Assembly: GCF_029846115.1 (NCBI RefSeq)
Contig: NZ_JARVZZ010000001.1
Location: 992,001-1,056,000, forward strand
DNA length: 64,000 nt
Direction: 5' to 3'
Origin: Serratia marcescens
Lineage (GTDB): Bacteria; Pseudomonadota; Gammaproteobacteria; Enterobacterales; Enterobacteriaceae
The position numbers and the translations under genes were made by a program. Below the pieces are notes generated by a model, which worked only from the letters and a program-made list of their open reading frames with translations, did not search any database and was not told the DNA's origin. Shown here one piece after another: positions 19,858-29,256 of the stretch (within the stretch, counting starts at the first letter, position 1; every line of letters begins with the position of its first letter).

Positions 19858-20508
19858 ATGTTAAACACCCTGGCAAAACTGACCGCGGTCGCCGTGTTGG
19901 CGGTTGGACTGGCGGCCTGCGACAACAAGGACGACACCAAACCGGCGGTGCCGCCACCGGACACCAAGCCGACCGTGACGCAGCCCGCGCCACCGCCGCC
20001 GCCTGCGCCGGTAGAAACCCCGCCCGCGCCACCGGGGCTGAACGTCTCGCTGCAGAAGGGCAAAATCACCTTCGAGCTGCCGCCGGGCTTTAGCGATCAG
20101 ACGCTGAACAGCGGCATCATCAACGACAGCACCTCCACCATTCAGCGCTTTCTCGACGGCAAGTCGCGCCAGAGCGCGGTCTCGTCCGAAGTGATCCCGC
20201 CGGACGGCATGAAGCTCAACACCAGCGACAAAATGCTGAAAGAGCTGGCGCAGAGCGCCATCACGGTGCTGGCCGAACGCTATCAGAATATCCAGACCAC
20301 CAAAGAAGAGAACTTCAGCGTCGGCAAACAGAAGTTTCGCCGGGTGGATACCGAGCAGACCGTCAACGGGCAAAAGGTGGTCTCCACCCTGGTGTTGACG
20401 GTGTTCAACAAGCGGGTAGTGACGCTGCAAATGCTGTCGCCGGCCAAAACGCCGGAAGTGCATCAGGCGCTGGTGCAGCGGATTATCGATACCCTGGCGG
20501 TGAAGTAA
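19858..20508 (+). CDS. DcrB-related lipoprotein
   Basis: A 216-residue protein with a signal peptide and lipobox (LAAC, Cys at about 20) followed by a Pro-rich linker of about 35 residues (PAPPPPPAPVETPPAPPG). The C-terminal domain of about 155 residues resembles DcrB (GKITFELPPGFSDQ, QRIIDTLAVK at the end). E. coli DcrB is an envelope protein first found through phage C1 and C6 resistance and later linked to lipoprotein maturation and Mn uptake phenotypes. The low-complexity linker is longer than in DcrB itself. I give no symbol because paralogy cannot be excluded. Confidence 0.75.
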   Translation: MLNTLAKLTAVAVLAVGLAACDNKDDTKPAVPPPDTKPTVTQPAPPPPPAPVETPPAPPGLNVSLQKGKITFELPPGFSDQTLNSGIINDSTSTIQRFLDGKSRQSAVSSEVIPPDGMKLNTSDKMLKELAQSAITVLAERYQNIQTTKEENFSVGKQKFRRVDTEQTVNGQKVVSTLVLTVFNKRVVTLQMLSPAKTPEVHQALVQRIIDTLAVK

Positions 20509-20548
20509 GCGCATTGCGCCGTGGCCAGGACGAAGCGGAGGAGATCGG

Positions 20549-21154
20549 ATGAAGCTTATCGGCAGTTACACCAGTCCCTTTGTGCGCAAGATTTCCGTGA
20601 TGCTGCTGGAGAAGGGGATCGCGTTCGAATTCGTCAACGATCCGCCGTATGAGCCCGGCAGCCGGGTGAAGGAGCTGAACCCGCTCGCCAAGGTGCCGGT
20701 GCTGATCGCCGATGACGGCGAGGTGTTTTACGACTCGCCGGTGGTGGCCGAATACCTTGAGCTGCTGGCGGTGGAGCCGGCGTTTTTGCCGGCTGAACGC
20801 GCCGCCGCGCTGCGCGTTCGCCAGGTGGCGGCGCTGGCGGACGGCGTGACCGACGCGGCGGCGACCCTGTTTCGCGAAAGCCGGCGCGCGCCGGAAAAAC
20901 AGGACGAAAACTGGATGCTGCGCCAGCGTGACAAGCTGACGCAGGGGTTGGATGCGCTCGAGGCGCTGGCGCGGGAAAAAACGTGGCTCAATGCCGAGCG
21001 GCTGACGCTGGCGGATATCGCCACCGGCTGCGCGCTGGGCTACCTCAATTTCCGCCGCATCCTGCCGAACTGGTGCGTCGAGCGCCCGGCGCTGGTCAAG
21101 CTGGCTGAACGCCTGTTCGCTCGCGAAAGCTTCGCCCGCACTGCGCCGCCCTGA
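20549..21154 (+). CDS. yibF: Glutathione S-transferase family protein YibF
   Basis: A 201-residue cytoplasmic protein close to E. coli YibF. The N-terminal thioredoxin-like domain contains TSPFVRK (Ser at about residue 9), KVPVLI with the cis-Pro, and the DSPVVAEYL glutathione-binding motif; the C-terminus is all-helical. In E. coli yibF also lies directly upstream of selA, so the gene order is conserved. AGGAG precedes the ATG. A terminator separates it from selA. Its physiological substrate is not known to me. Confidence 0.93.
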   Translation: MKLIGSYTSPFVRKISVMLLEKGIAFEFVNDPPYEPGSRVKELNPLAKVPVLIADDGEVFYDSPVVAEYLELLAVEPAFLPAERAAALRVRQVAALADGVTDAAATLFRESRRAPEKQDENWMLRQRDKLTQGLDALEALAREKTWLNAERLTLADIATGCALGYLNFRRILPNWCVERPALVKLAERLFARESFARTAPP

Positions 21155-21166
21155 ACGTTCTTTTCT

Positions 21167-21186
21167 CCCCGCCGCGGCGGGGTTTT
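21167..21186 (+). terminator. Terminator after yibF
   Basis: Stem CCCCGCC (21167-21173) and GGCGGGG (21176-21182) with a 2-base centre, followed by TTTT. It lies 12 bases past the yibF stop and 41 before selA. Confidence 0.75.
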
Positions 21187-21223
21187 GCTATGCCGATACG
21201 TCTAAACTGAAAACCGAGCGACC

Positions 21224-22618
21224 ATGAGCACTGAATCCCACCTTCTTTACAGCCAACTGCCCGCCATTGACCGCCTGCTGCGAGAACCCGCGATTGAACC
21301 GCTGGTGGCGCAGCATGGCCAGACGCTGATCGGCGAACTGCTGCGCCGGCTGCAGGCCGAGGCGCGCGCCGCTATCAAGCAACAGCAACGTTTACCCGCC
21401 TGGTGCGGCGACTGGCCGCAGGCGCTGCGGGCGGAGCTGGCCCGGCAGCAACGCCCGGCTTTGCTGCCGGTGTTCAACCTCAGCGGCACCGTATTGCACA
21501 CCAACCTCGGGCGCGCCCTGCTGGCGCAGCCGGTGAAGGAGGCGGTGAGCGCGGTGATGGGAGAGGCGGTGACGCTGGAGTACGATCTGGACGGCGCCGG
21601 GCGCGGCCATCGCGATCGGGCGGTGGCAGATCTGCTGTGCCGGCTGACCGGCGCGGAAGACGCCTGCATCGTCAATAACAACGCGGCGGCGGTGCTGCTG
21701 ATGCTGGCGGCGATCGCCCCCGGCAAAGAGGTGGTGGTGTCGCGCGGCGAGCTGGTGGAAATCGGCGGTGCGTTCCGCATTCCCGACGTGATGCGCCAGG
21801 CCGGCTGCCAACTGGTGGAAGTCGGCACCACCAACCGCACCCATCTGAAGGATTACCGCCAGGCCATCAACGAGCAGACCGGCCTGTTGATGAAGGTGCA
21901 CACCAGCAACTACAGCATTCAGGGCTTTACCGCGGCGGTCGACGAGGCCGAATTGGCGCAGCTCGGGGCCGAACAGGGCGTGCCGACCGCCACCGATCTG
22001 GGCAGCGGCTCGCTGATTGACATGGCGCAGTACGGCCTGCCCGCCGAGCCGATGCCGCAGAGGCTGCTGGCCGCCGGTATCGATCTGGTGACGTTCTCCG
22101 GCGATAAGCTGTTGGGCGGCCCGCAGGCCGGCATCATCGTCGGCAAAAAGGCGCTGATCGCTCGCCTGCAGCAGCATCCGCTCAAACGCGCGCTGCGCGT
22201 CGGTAAGCTGACGTTGGCGGCCCTGGAGGCCACGTTGCGGCTCTATCTGCAGCCGGAAAAACTGGCTGAGCAGCTGCCGACGCTGCGGCTGCTGACCCGC
22301 CCGCAGCAGGAGATGCAACAGGCGGCCGAGCGGCTGCTGGTGGCGCTGACGCCACGGTTCACCGCCGATTTCGAGCTGCGTGCCGAACCGTGCTGGTCGC
22401 AGATTGGCAGCGGTTCACTGCCGGTGGATCGCCTGCCCAGCTATGCGCTGACCTTCACGCCGCGCGACGGCCGTGGCGCCACGCTGGAGGCGTTGGCTGA
22501 ACGCTGGCGCCGCCTGCCGCAGCCGGTGATCGGCCGCCTCGGCGACGGCCGGCTGTGGCTGGATCTGCGCTGTCTGGAACAGGAAGGGGCGCTGATCGAC
22601 GCGCTGAGCGCCTCATGA
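21224..22618 (+). CDS. selA: L-seryl-tRNA(Sec) selenium transferase
   Basis: A 464-residue PLP enzyme that converts Ser-tRNA(Sec) to Sec-tRNA(Sec) using selenophosphate. The PLP lysine is Lys295 in [13 protein letters not shown], the same number as in E. coli. Other family blocks are [25 protein letters not shown] and TNRTHLKDY. It forms a homodecamer in E. coli. The stop overlaps the selB start (ATGA), so the two are one operon. It works with selC (36043-36137) and serves fdoG. Confidence 0.97.
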   Translation: MSTESHLLYSQLPAIDRLLREPAIEPLVAQHGQTLIGELLRRLQAEARAAIKQQQRLPAWCGDWPQALRAELARQQRPALLPVFNLSGTVLHTNLGRALLAQPVKEAVSAVMGEAVTLEYDLDGAGRGHRDRAVADLLCRLTGAEDACIVNNNAAAVLLMLAAIAPGKEVVVSRGELVEIGGAFRIPDVMRQAGCQLVEVGTTNRTHLKDYRQAINEQTGLLMKVHTSNYSIQGFTAAVDEAELAQLGAEQGVPTATDLGSGSLIDMAQYGLPAEPMPQRLLAAGIDLVTFSGDKLLGGPQAGIIVGKKALIARLQQHPLKRALRVGKLTLAALEATLRLYLQPEKLAEQLPTLRLLTRPQQEMQQAAERLLVALTPRFTADFELRAEPCWSQIGSGSLPVDRLPSYALTFTPRDGRGATLEALAERWRRLPQPVIGRLGDGRLWLDLRCLEQEGALIDALSAS

Positions 22619-24456
22619 TCATCGCCACCGCCGGCCATGTCGATCATGGCAAAACCACCCTGCTGCAGGCGATCTCGGGGATCAACGCGGATCGCCTGCC
22701 GGAAGAAAAGCGCCGCGGCATGACCATCGATCTGGGTTACGCCTACTGGCCGCAGCCGGACGGCCGGGTGCTGGGTTTTATCGACGTGCCCGGCCACGAG
22801 AAATTCCTCGCCAATATGCTGGCGGGCGTCGGCGGTATCGACCATGCATTGCTGGTGGTGGCCTGCGACGACGGCGTGATGGCGCAAACCCGCGAGCATC
22901 TGGCGATCCTGCGCCTGAGCGGGCGCCCGGCGCTGACGGTGGCGTTGACCAAGGCCGACCGGGTGGACGCGGCGCGTGTCGACGAGGTACGCCGCCAGGT
23001 GCGCGACGAACTGGTGCGCCAGGGCTGGCCCGATGCGCCGCTGTTTGTTACCGCGGCGGCGGCGGGGGAAGGCATCGAGGCGCTGCGCGCGCATTTGCTG
23101 GCGCTGCCCTCCGGCGAGCACGCGTTGACGCGCCGTTTTCGCCTGGCGGTAGACCGTGCGTTCAGCGTCAAAGGGGCGGGGCTGGTGGTGACCGGCACCG
23201 CGCTCGGCGGTCGGGTGCAGGTGGGGGATACGCTGTGGCTGACCGGCGCCGACGCGCCGGTGCGGGTGCGTGGCCTGCACGCCCAAAATCAGACCGTGGA
23301 GCAGGCGCAGGCCGGGCAACGCATTGCGTTGAACATCAGCGGCGATGTCGATAAAGACCGGATCGCGCGCGGCGACTGGCTGCTGGCGCAGCGTCCACCG
23401 GAAGCGGCGGAACGCATTCTGGTGGCGCTGGAAGCGGATCGGCCGATCCGCCATTGGCAGCCGCTGCATCTGCACCATGCCGCCAGCCACATCACCGGGC
23501 GCATTTCGCTGCTGAACGACGGGTTGGCGGAACTGATCCTCGATCGCCCGCTGTGGCTGGCGGAAAACGATCGGCTGGTGCTGCGCGACATCGGCGCACG
23601 GCAAACGCTGGGCGCGGCCCGGGTGCTCAGGCTGAGCGCCCCCAAGCGCGGCAAGCGCCAGCCGGACTACCTGGCATGGCTGCAGGCTCTGGCGCAGGCG
23701 CAAGACGATGCGCAGGCGCTGGCGCTTGAGCTGCCGCAGGGCGCGCTGTCGCTGGCGGCGTTCGCCTGGGCGCGTCAGTTGACCGACGACGGCCTGGCGG
23801 CACTGCTGGCGGACCGCGATCTGCTGATCGTCGGTGACCGGGCGCTCGCGCAGGATCAGGTGCAACAGGCGGAGAGCCGGCTGCTGCAGGTGCTGGCGGA
23901 GTACCACCAACAGCACGCCGACCAGCTGGGGTTAGGGCGCGCCCGCCTGCGGCGCATGGCGTTGCCTCAGCAGCCGGAAGCGTTGGTGTTTATGATGATC
24001 GACCGGCTGCTGAAGGGCGGGGCGCTGCGCAATACGCGCGGCTGGCTGCACCTGCCGGAACACGGCCTGGCGTTCAGCGCCGACGAGGCGCCGCTGTGGG
24101 CGCGCATCGAACCGCTGTTTGGTGACGAGCCGTGGTGGGTGCGCGATCTGGCCAGCGAGTTGGGCGAAGAGGAGAGCCGGGTGCGAGCGCTGCTGCGCAA
24201 GGCGGCTCAGCTGGGCCATGTGACGGCGGTGGTGGTGGATCGCTACTACCTCAGCCGACGCATCGATCAGTTCGCGGCGCTGATCCGCGAGCTGGATGCG
24301 GAGCGGGGCGGCGCCAACGCCGCCGACTTCCGCGATCGGCTCGGCGTCGGGCGCAAGCTGGCGATCCAGGTGCTGGAGTTCTTCGATCGCAGCGGCTTTA
24401 CCCGCCGCAAGGGTAACGAGCATCCGCTGCGCGACGGTGGGTTGTTCGGCAACTGA
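22615..24456 (+). CDS. selB: Selenocysteine-specific elongation factor
   Basis: A 613-residue GTPase that brings Sec-tRNA(Sec) to the ribosome at UGA codons followed by a SECIS. The G1 motif GHVDHGKT is at residues 7-14, DVPGHEKF is G3, and TKAD stands where NKxD is usual, as in E. coli SelB. EF-Tu-like domains follow, then C-terminal winged helices that bind SECIS RNA (with [21 protein letters not shown] near the end). The frame opens at 22555, but the ATG at 22615 gives the family start MIIATAGH and overlaps the selA stop. The length agrees with E. coli (614). Confidence 0.97.
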   Translation: MIIATAGHVDHGKTTLLQAISGINADRLPEEKRRGMTIDLGYAYWPQPDGRVLGFIDVPGHEKFLANMLAGVGGIDHALLVVACDDGVMAQTREHLAILRLSGRPALTVALTKADRVDAARVDEVRRQVRDELVRQGWPDAPLFVTAAAAGEGIEALRAHLLALPSGEHALTRRFRLAVDRAFSVKGAGLVVTGTALGGRVQVGDTLWLTGADAPVRVRGLHAQNQTVEQAQAGQRIALNISGDVDKDRIARGDWLLAQRPPEAAERILVALEADRPIRHWQPLHLHHAASHITGRISLLNDGLAELILDRPLWLAENDRLVLRDIGARQTLGAARVLRLSAPKRGKRQPDYLAWLQALAQAQDDAQALALELPQGALSLAAFAWARQLTDDGLAALLADRDLLIVGDRALAQDQVQQAESRLLQVLAEYHQQHADQLGLGRARLRRMALPQQPEALVFMMIDRLLKGGALRNTRGWLHLPEHGLAFSADEAPLWARIEPLFGDEPWWVRDLASELGEEESRVRALLRKAAQLGHVTAVVVDRYYLSRRIDQFAALIRELDAERGGANAADFRDRLGVGRKLAIQVLEFFDRSGFTRRKGNEHPLRDGGLFGN

Positions 24457-24484
24457 TTGCGTGTTTTTTGTTCTCTGATGGCGG

Positions 24485-24520
24485 TATAATCAGCTTTAAT
24501 CACTTTGATTGATATTGATT
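24485..24520 (+). promoter_or_regulatory. TA promoter with symmetric four-half-site operator
   Basis: A consensus -10 box TATAAT is at 24485-24490; no good -35 is visible. The sites AATCA (24488-24492), AATCA (24498-24502), TGATT (24506-24510) and TGATT (24516-24520) form a perfect dyad centred at 24504, with half-sites 10 bp apart. This fits cooperative binding of ribbon-helix-helix dimers and autoregulation of the pair that follows. Confidence 0.8.
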
Positions 24521-24538
24521 GTACTGAGGAGCAAGACG

Positions 24539-24799
24539 ATGAATACGAAAGTCATCACCGCTCATGTCCCGCTGCCTTTGGCTGAAAAGGTGGATGAAAT
24601 GGCCGCCAAACTTGAACGCTCACGGGGATGGATAGTGAAGCAAGCCCTCACCGCCTGGCTCGAGCAAGAGGAAGAGCGCCGCCGATTAACGCTGGCGGCG
24701 CTGGCCGATGTCGAACAGCATAACGTTATCGATCATGAGTCGGTAGAAGCCTGGGCGGCCAGCCTGGACAGTGACGAGCCGCTGCCGGTACCGCGCTGA
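24539..24799 (+). CDS. Ribbon-helix-helix antitoxin (CopG/ParD-like)
   Basis: An 86-residue protein with an N-terminal ribbon-helix-helix DNA-binding fold: beta strand VITAHVPLP, helix LAEKVDEMAAKLERS, turn and helix RGWIVKQALTAWLEQEEE. The acidic C-terminus (about 50-86) should bind and neutralise the toxin. The frame starts earlier (24509), but the ATG at 24539 follows GAGGAGCAAG and gives a normal RHH N-terminus. Its stop overlaps the toxin start by one base (TGATG). The operator upstream indicates autorepression. Confidence 0.88.
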   Translation: MNTKVITAHVPLPLAEKVDEMAAKLERSRGWIVKQALTAWLEQEEERRRLTLAALADVEQHNVIDHESVEAWAASLDSDEPLPVPR

Positions 24800-25074
24800 T
24801 GGAGTTAAAATGGACGAGTAAGGCGCTATCGGATTTGGCGCGTTTGTTTGAGTTTCTTGCCTTGGCTAACCGCACTGCGGCAGCGAATTCGGTGAAGGCC
24901 TTGGTCGCCGCGCCTAAAGCGTTGCTCGATAATCCTCGCCTGGGTGAAAGACTGGACGAGTTTTTACCGCAGGAAGTGAGGCGTATTCTGGTCGGCCGCT
25001 ATGAGATACGTTACCAGGTGAAGCCGGCAACGATTTATGTTCTGCGTATTTGGCATACCCGCGAAGAGCGATAG
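24799..25074 (+). CDS. RelE/ParE-family toxin
   Basis: A 91-residue protein of the RelE/ParE fold: N-terminal strand MELKWTSKALSDLARLFEF, a helical hairpin, and C-terminal strands with RRILVGRYEIRYQV and YVLRIWHTREER. The basic and aromatic residues at the C-terminus and the HTREER ending are typical of ParE-like toxins. Whether it cleaves ribosome-bound mRNA (RelE) or inhibits gyrase (ParE) cannot be settled from sequence; the ending favours ParE-like. It is coupled to the antitoxin by a one-base overlap. Confidence 0.87.
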   Translation: MELKWTSKALSDLARLFEFLALANRTAAANSVKALVAAPKALLDNPRLGERLDEFLPQEVRRILVGRYEIRYQVKPATIYVLRIWHTREER

Positions 25075-25085
25075 GCAGAATTCCC

Positions 25086-25997
25086 CTAGCCGATAAATCT
25101 GACGGCGGCCCGGCTGACGTCGGGTGTTTGGGCGGCGAGAAACGCCTGTAAACGTTCGATCAGCGGCCGTTTCGCCGACTCCGCCGGCCAAACCAGATAG
25201 TAACCGTCGCCGGTGCGTACGGCGGCGTCACAAGGCAGCGCCAACACCCCTTCCTCAATGGTCCGCAGGCTCAGCGCCAGATCGCCGATCGAGATGCCGT
25301 GCCCGGCGATGGCCGCCGTATTGCCCTGTTCCAGCGAATCGAACACCTGGCCGCGCATGAGATCGATCGGGACTGCGGACCCGCTTTTTTGCAGCCAGCG
25401 CCGCCAGTCGCGCCGATCGGGCGAAGGATGGATCAGCGGGCAGGCGGCGAGATCGCACTGCCCGTCGGCGAGCAGCGCGGGGGCGCAAATTGGGATCAGC
25501 CATTCGTCGAACAGCTTGGCGGCGGCGGTGTTGGCGCCGAAATGGCCGTTGCCGAGCAGGATGGCGCAGTCGTAGGGTTCGCTGAAAAAATCCACGCTGT
25601 CGATGTCCATCCAGACGCTGACTGCCTGTACCTCGAACGCCTGCGCCGTTTGCCGGAACCGGCTCAGGCAGTCCAGCAGCCAGCGCAGGGTCAGGGTGGA
25701 GGGCGCCTTCAGCCGCAGCAGATCGCGGTGGCTTCTGAACAGCTCGCAGGCTTGCTCGATGCGGCCAAACCCTTGCTGCAGCTCGGCGGCGAAGATTTTC
25801 CCCTGCGGCGTGACCTCGATGCGCGGGCCGTTGCGCTGGAACAGCCGGCAGCCGAAGTGCTGCTCCAGCGTTTTGATGTGCTTGCTGACGGCGCTCGGGG
25901 TGAGATGCAGCTCCTCGGCGGCCAGCGTGAACGAGCCGGTGCGGGCGGCGCTCTCGAAGGCGCGCAGGGCGTAAAGCGGCGGAAGGGAACTGGCCAT
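25086..25997 (-). CDS. LysR-family transcriptional regulator (GcvA-like)
   Basis: A 303-residue regulator. The N-terminal winged helix (about 5-65) has FTLAAEELHLTPSAVSKHIKTLE as recognition region; the C-terminal substrate-binding domain follows (about 90-295). The start resembles the GcvA group (LPPLYALRAFESAARTGSFT). It is divergent from the LysE-type gene at 26119 with a 121-base gap, so it probably controls that exporter. Ligand unknown. Confidence 0.88.
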   Translation of the reverse strand: MASSLPPLYALRAFESAARTGSFTLAAEELHLTPSAVSKHIKTLEQHFGCRLFQRNGPRIEVTPQGKIFAAELQQGFGRIEQACELFRSHRDLLRLKAPSTLTLRWLLDCLSRFRQTAQAFEVQAVSVWMDIDSVDFFSEPYDCAILLGNGHFGANTAAAKLFDEWLIPICAPALLADGQCDLAACPLIHPSPDRRDWRRWLQKSGSAVPIDLMRGQVFDSLEQGNTAAIAGHGISIGDLALSLRTIEEGVLALPCDAAVRTGDGYYLVWPAESAKRPLIERLQAFLAAQTPDVSRAAVRFIG

Positions 25998-26118
25998 CGC
26001 GGCGTCTCTAATAATGAGTCTGATTCACAGTAAACGACAGGATTACTCCTTTTTCAAGGCGGGGGCGGCGGCATGATAATGGTGCGACGCCAACTGACTG
26101 AATGTGAGTGAAATAAAG

Positions 26119-26745
26119 ATGAATCTGTCGTTACTGGCGGCGTATTTCGCCGCCATTTTTTTGCTGATCGCCACGCCGGGGCCGGTGGTGGCGATGGTGG
26201 CCAACACCGCGGCGCGCTTTGGCGCCAGGCGTGCGCTGTTGACCGCGCTGGGCAGCAACGGGGCCTCCTTGTTGCTGATCGGCACCGCCGCGCTGATTGT
26301 CACCGGGCTGTTCGCGGTGGATATGCGCATGCTGCAGTGGGTAGGCCTGCTGGGCTGCCTGTATATCGGCCGCTTGGCGATCGTCTCGCTGTATGAGGAT
26401 TTATCCGCGCGAACCCCCGATGCGCAGCCCGTTGCGCCGCCGCAAAAACGCTCGGCGATCCTGAACGGTTTTCTGGTGGGCATCGCCAACCCCAAAGACA
26501 TTATCTTCTTCGTCGCCTTTTTCCCGCAGTTCATTGCCGTCACCCCTTCGGTCGGCGCCAGCCTGACGCTGCTGACCGCACTGTGGGTGCTGGCGGACTT
26601 CGCCATTTTGCTGGCCTATATCACCCTGCTGTCGGGAACGGCGCTGCAGCGCGCGCGGCGGGCGATCTCTGTCCTGTCGGCGTCGCTGCTGTTGGGGGTG
26701 GCGGTGATAGGGGTAGGATATGCGTTGTGGGCACTGTTTGGCTGA
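26119..26745 (+). CDS. LysE-family exporter
   Basis: A 208-residue inner-membrane protein with about six hydrophobic segments. The family motif IATPGPVVAMVANTAARFG lies at about residues 18-36 and GIANPKDIIFFVAFFPQF at about 121-138. It probably exports an amino acid or related small molecule. Two starts are possible: GTG at 26104 and ATG at 26119; I chose the ATG because the protein then begins like its relatives. It shares a terminator with convergent mdfA. Confidence 0.85.
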   Translation: MNLSLLAAYFAAIFLLIATPGPVVAMVANTAARFGARRALLTALGSNGASLLLIGTAALIVTGLFAVDMRMLQWVGLLGCLYIGRLAIVSLYEDLSARTPDAQPVAPPQKRSAILNGFLVGIANPKDIIFFVAFFPQFIAVTPSVGASLTLLTALWVLADFAILLAYITLLSGTALQRARRAISVLSASLLLGVAVIGVGYALWALFG

Positions 26746-26755
26746 AGCCGCATAA

Positions 26756-26788
26756 AAAACGCCGGTCGGGAAACCGGACCGGCGTTTT
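26756..26788. terminator. Bidirectional terminator between lysE-type gene and mdfA
   Basis: A 12-bp perfect stem (AAAACGCCGGTC at 26756-26767, GACCGGCGTTTT at 26777-26788) with a 9-base loop. A-runs and T-runs on both sides let it serve both convergent genes. Confidence 0.9.
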
Positions 26789-26798
26789 ATCGTGGCAT

Positions 26799-28046
26799 TT
26801 AAGCCGCGCCGGTCGGCTGCGGCGTGGGGTCGCCGTTGCGGCGTTTGCCGATAAACAGCGCCACCAGCGTCAGCCAGCACAGGCCGCTGATGAGGTTGAA
26901 CAGGTTGAACAGCCCGCTGCCGCCCCAGACGTAGGCGACCTTGGCCAGTTCGATGCCGACGGTGAACACCATCATGCTCAGCATGCCCATGGTGGCCGAC
27001 ACGGTGCCCTTGCTGACATTGCTGGAGAACAGCGTCAGGCGGTACAGGCCGGCGTTGGCGAGGCCAATGCCGAAGGCGTACAGGCTCAGGCCGGCGGTCA
27101 TCCACAGGTAGGCATGGCTGGAGAACTGGGTCGCCAGCGCGGCGATCAGTAGCCCCAACAGCATCGGGCCTGCACCCAGCTTGATCAGGCGCTCCACGCT
27201 ATTTTTGCCGGTCAGGCGCGCCAGCGTCAGGTTGCCGAGGATCAGCGCGCCGAATACCGGGATTTGCAGCAGGCCGTAATCCAGCGTCGACAGCGACTCA
27301 CCGCTGATCAGGATCACCGGCGACTGGGCGATCCAGGCCAGCAGCGGCAGGCTGGCGAAACCGATCGCCAGGGCGCCGCACAGGAAGCGGCGGTTGCCCA
27401 ACACCTGGCGGTAGTCGCGCCACAGGTTGGCGGCGGAAAACGCCTCGCCCTGCAGCGTGGCGGTTTCCGGCATCGCTTTCCACAGGCCGTAGAAGGCGAT
27501 GGCCGCCAGCGCGGCGAACAGCACGAACATGCTCTGCCACGGCGCGACGTGGATCAGCGCCGCGCCGGCCAGCGGCCCGAGCAGCGGGGCGATCAGCGCC
27601 ACGTTGGCCATCAGTGCGGTGATCTTGATGCACACCGATTCTTCAAACGACTCCTGAATGGTGGCGTAGCCGACGGCGCCGATAAAGCACAGGCCGATGC
27701 CCTGCAGGAAACGCATGGCGATGAACTGTTCGATGGTGGTGACCAGCAGGATCGCCAGGCAGGCGACGATAAAGAACGCCACCCCGGCCAGCATCACCGG
27801 GCGACGGCCGCGGCGATCCGACAGCGGCCCGAGCAGCCACTGCAGGAAGATGCCGCCGGCCAGATAGGCGGTCATCGAGGTGGGTACCCACTCTTCGCCG
27901 GCGTTGAAATCCGCCACGACGGCCAGCATGCCCGGCTGAATCATATCGTTGCCGATATAGGTGGCGAACTCGAACAGCACCAGACAAAGAGGGAATAAAA
28001 GCGCCTGTCGGCCCAAACGTGCCGCAGGTGGTAATGTTGTTTTCAT
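26799..28046 (-). CDS. mdfA: Multidrug efflux MFS transporter MdfA
   Basis: A 415-residue, 12-segment proton antiporter of the MFS (DHA1) that exports diverse cationic and neutral drugs, close to E. coli MdfA. The functional acidic residues Glu26 (VLFEF) and Asp34 (IGNDM) are present with the E. coli numbering. The conserved [13 protein letters not shown] loop is at about 85-97. The frame is open to 28154, but the ATG at 28046 aligns with the E. coli start; the ribosome site there is weak. Confidence 0.93.
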   Translation of the reverse strand: MKTTLPPAARLGRQALLFPLCLVLFEFATYIGNDMIQPGMLAVVADFNAGEEWVPTSMTAYLAGGIFLQWLLGPLSDRRGRRPVMLAGVAFFIVACLAILLVTTIEQFIAMRFLQGIGLCFIGAVGYATIQESFEESVCIKITALMANVALIAPLLGPLAGAALIHVAPWQSMFVLFAALAAIAFYGLWKAMPETATLQGEAFSAANLWRDYRQVLGNRRFLCGALAIGFASLPLLAWIAQSPVILISGESLSTLDYGLLQIPVFGALILGNLTLARLTGKNSVERLIKLGAGPMLLGLLIAALATQFSSHAYLWMTAGLSLYAFGIGLANAGLYRLTLFSSNVSKGTVSATMGMLSMMVFTVGIELAKVAYVWGGSGLFNLFNLISGLCWLTLVALFIGKRRNGDPTPQPTGAA

Positions 28047-28263
28047 TTTATTGTACTGATAGTAAAAGAGAAAAAGTAACTGCCAGGGCGGGAGGCGCAA
28101 ACTGAGCGAGTTGTGGCGGCTATTTTGCCGCCAATTGTTCACCTTCGCAATCATAAGGTGTTGTTTAAGTGCATTCTGATATTTCGCTTTTGGGTTGTCG
28201 CCGAACGCCGTGCCCGATAACCTCTTCTTAACCTATCAATATGACACAAGATCGGGCGAGCGT

Positions 28264-29256
28264 TTGAGCGAGAAAATCGGTTGGATAGACAATCTGCGGG
28301 CGATGGCGTGCATGATGGTGGTGATGATCCACGCCACCACCTATTACGTCACCAACGGCGCGGCGATAGGGCTGCACAACTGGGATATTGCCAACGTGCT
28401 GAACTCGCTGTCGCGCGTGTCGGTGCCGCTGTTTTTCATGATTTCCGGCTACCTGTTTTTCGGCGACAAGAGCGCCGGCCGGCGGCATTTCACCCGTATC
28501 GCCTGCTGCATTCTGTTCTACAGCGCCATCGCGCTGATCTATATCGCGGCCTTTACCAAGATCGGCTTCTGGCCGTCGCTGCGCGCCATCCTGCAAAAGC
28601 CGGTGTTCTATCATCTGTGGTTTTTCTATGCCATTGCGGTGATTTACCTGCTGTCGCCGCTGATCAGCGTCAAGCCGGTATCGCGCCGTTACCTGGCCGC
28701 CGCGCTGGTGGTGTTGGCGGCGATCGCCAACCCGAATACCGACAAGCTGACCTTCGGCAACGTGCACCTGCTGCCGGTTAACCTGTATATCTACGGCGAT
28801 ACCTTCTACTACCTGCTGTATGCGCTGGCCGGGCGGGCGATTGGCATGATGGAGGCGCGCGGGCGCGCCGTGGGCTGGCTGGCGGCGCTGGGATTTGTGC
28901 TGTGCGTAGCGCTGATCGCGCGCGGCACCAAACACCAGCTGTTCATCAACGGCAATTTCGCCGATACCTACTACATCTACAGCGGTCCGCTGGTGTTTAT
29001 GGCGGCGGTGGCGCTGCTGGTGTGGGTGAAACACTGTTTGCCGCAGCCGATCGGCTGGCTGAGCGCGTTCTCCCGCCATTCGCTGGCGATCTACGGTTTT
29101 CACGCCCTGATCGTCAACGTGATGCGCAGCCGGCACCTGGATTTCACCGGCCACCCGCTGCTGGATATCTTCTGGGTGTTCGGCGTGGCGTTGGGTCTCA
29201 GCCTGCTGCTGTCTGTCGGCCTGCAGCGGCTGGATACCCGCCGGCTGGTGTCATAG
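28264..29256 (+). CDS. wecH: O-acetyltransferase WecH (acyltransferase 3)
   Basis: An inner-membrane acyltransferase-3 protein, 330 residues from the TTG at 28264, matching E. coli WecH (YiaH), which O-acetylates enterobacterial common antigen. Conserved blocks are GWIDNLRAMACMMVVMIHATT (the His is the family active-site candidate), ANVLNSLSRVSVPLFFMISGYLFFG and SRHSLAIYGFHALI. About ten hydrophobic segments follow. The frame is open from 28195, with TTG and GTG alternatives at 28195 and 28210; 28264 is chosen because it lines up with the E. coli N-terminus. The end overlaps the convergent glxA-type gene by six bases. Confidence 0.88.
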   Translation: MSEKIGWIDNLRAMACMMVVMIHATTYYVTNGAAIGLHNWDIANVLNSLSRVSVPLFFMISGYLFFGDKSAGRRHFTRIACCILFYSAIALIYIAAFTKIGFWPSLRAILQKPVFYHLWFFYAIAVIYLLSPLISVKPVSRRYLAAALVVLAAIANPNTDKLTFGNVHLLPVNLYIYGDTFYYLLYALAGRAIGMMEARGRAVGWLAALGFVLCVALIARGTKHQLFINGNFADTYYIYSGPLVFMAAVALLVWVKHCLPQPIGWLSAFSRHSLAIYGFHALIVNVMRSRHLDFTGHPLLDIFWVFGVALGLSLLLSVGLQRLDTRRLVS

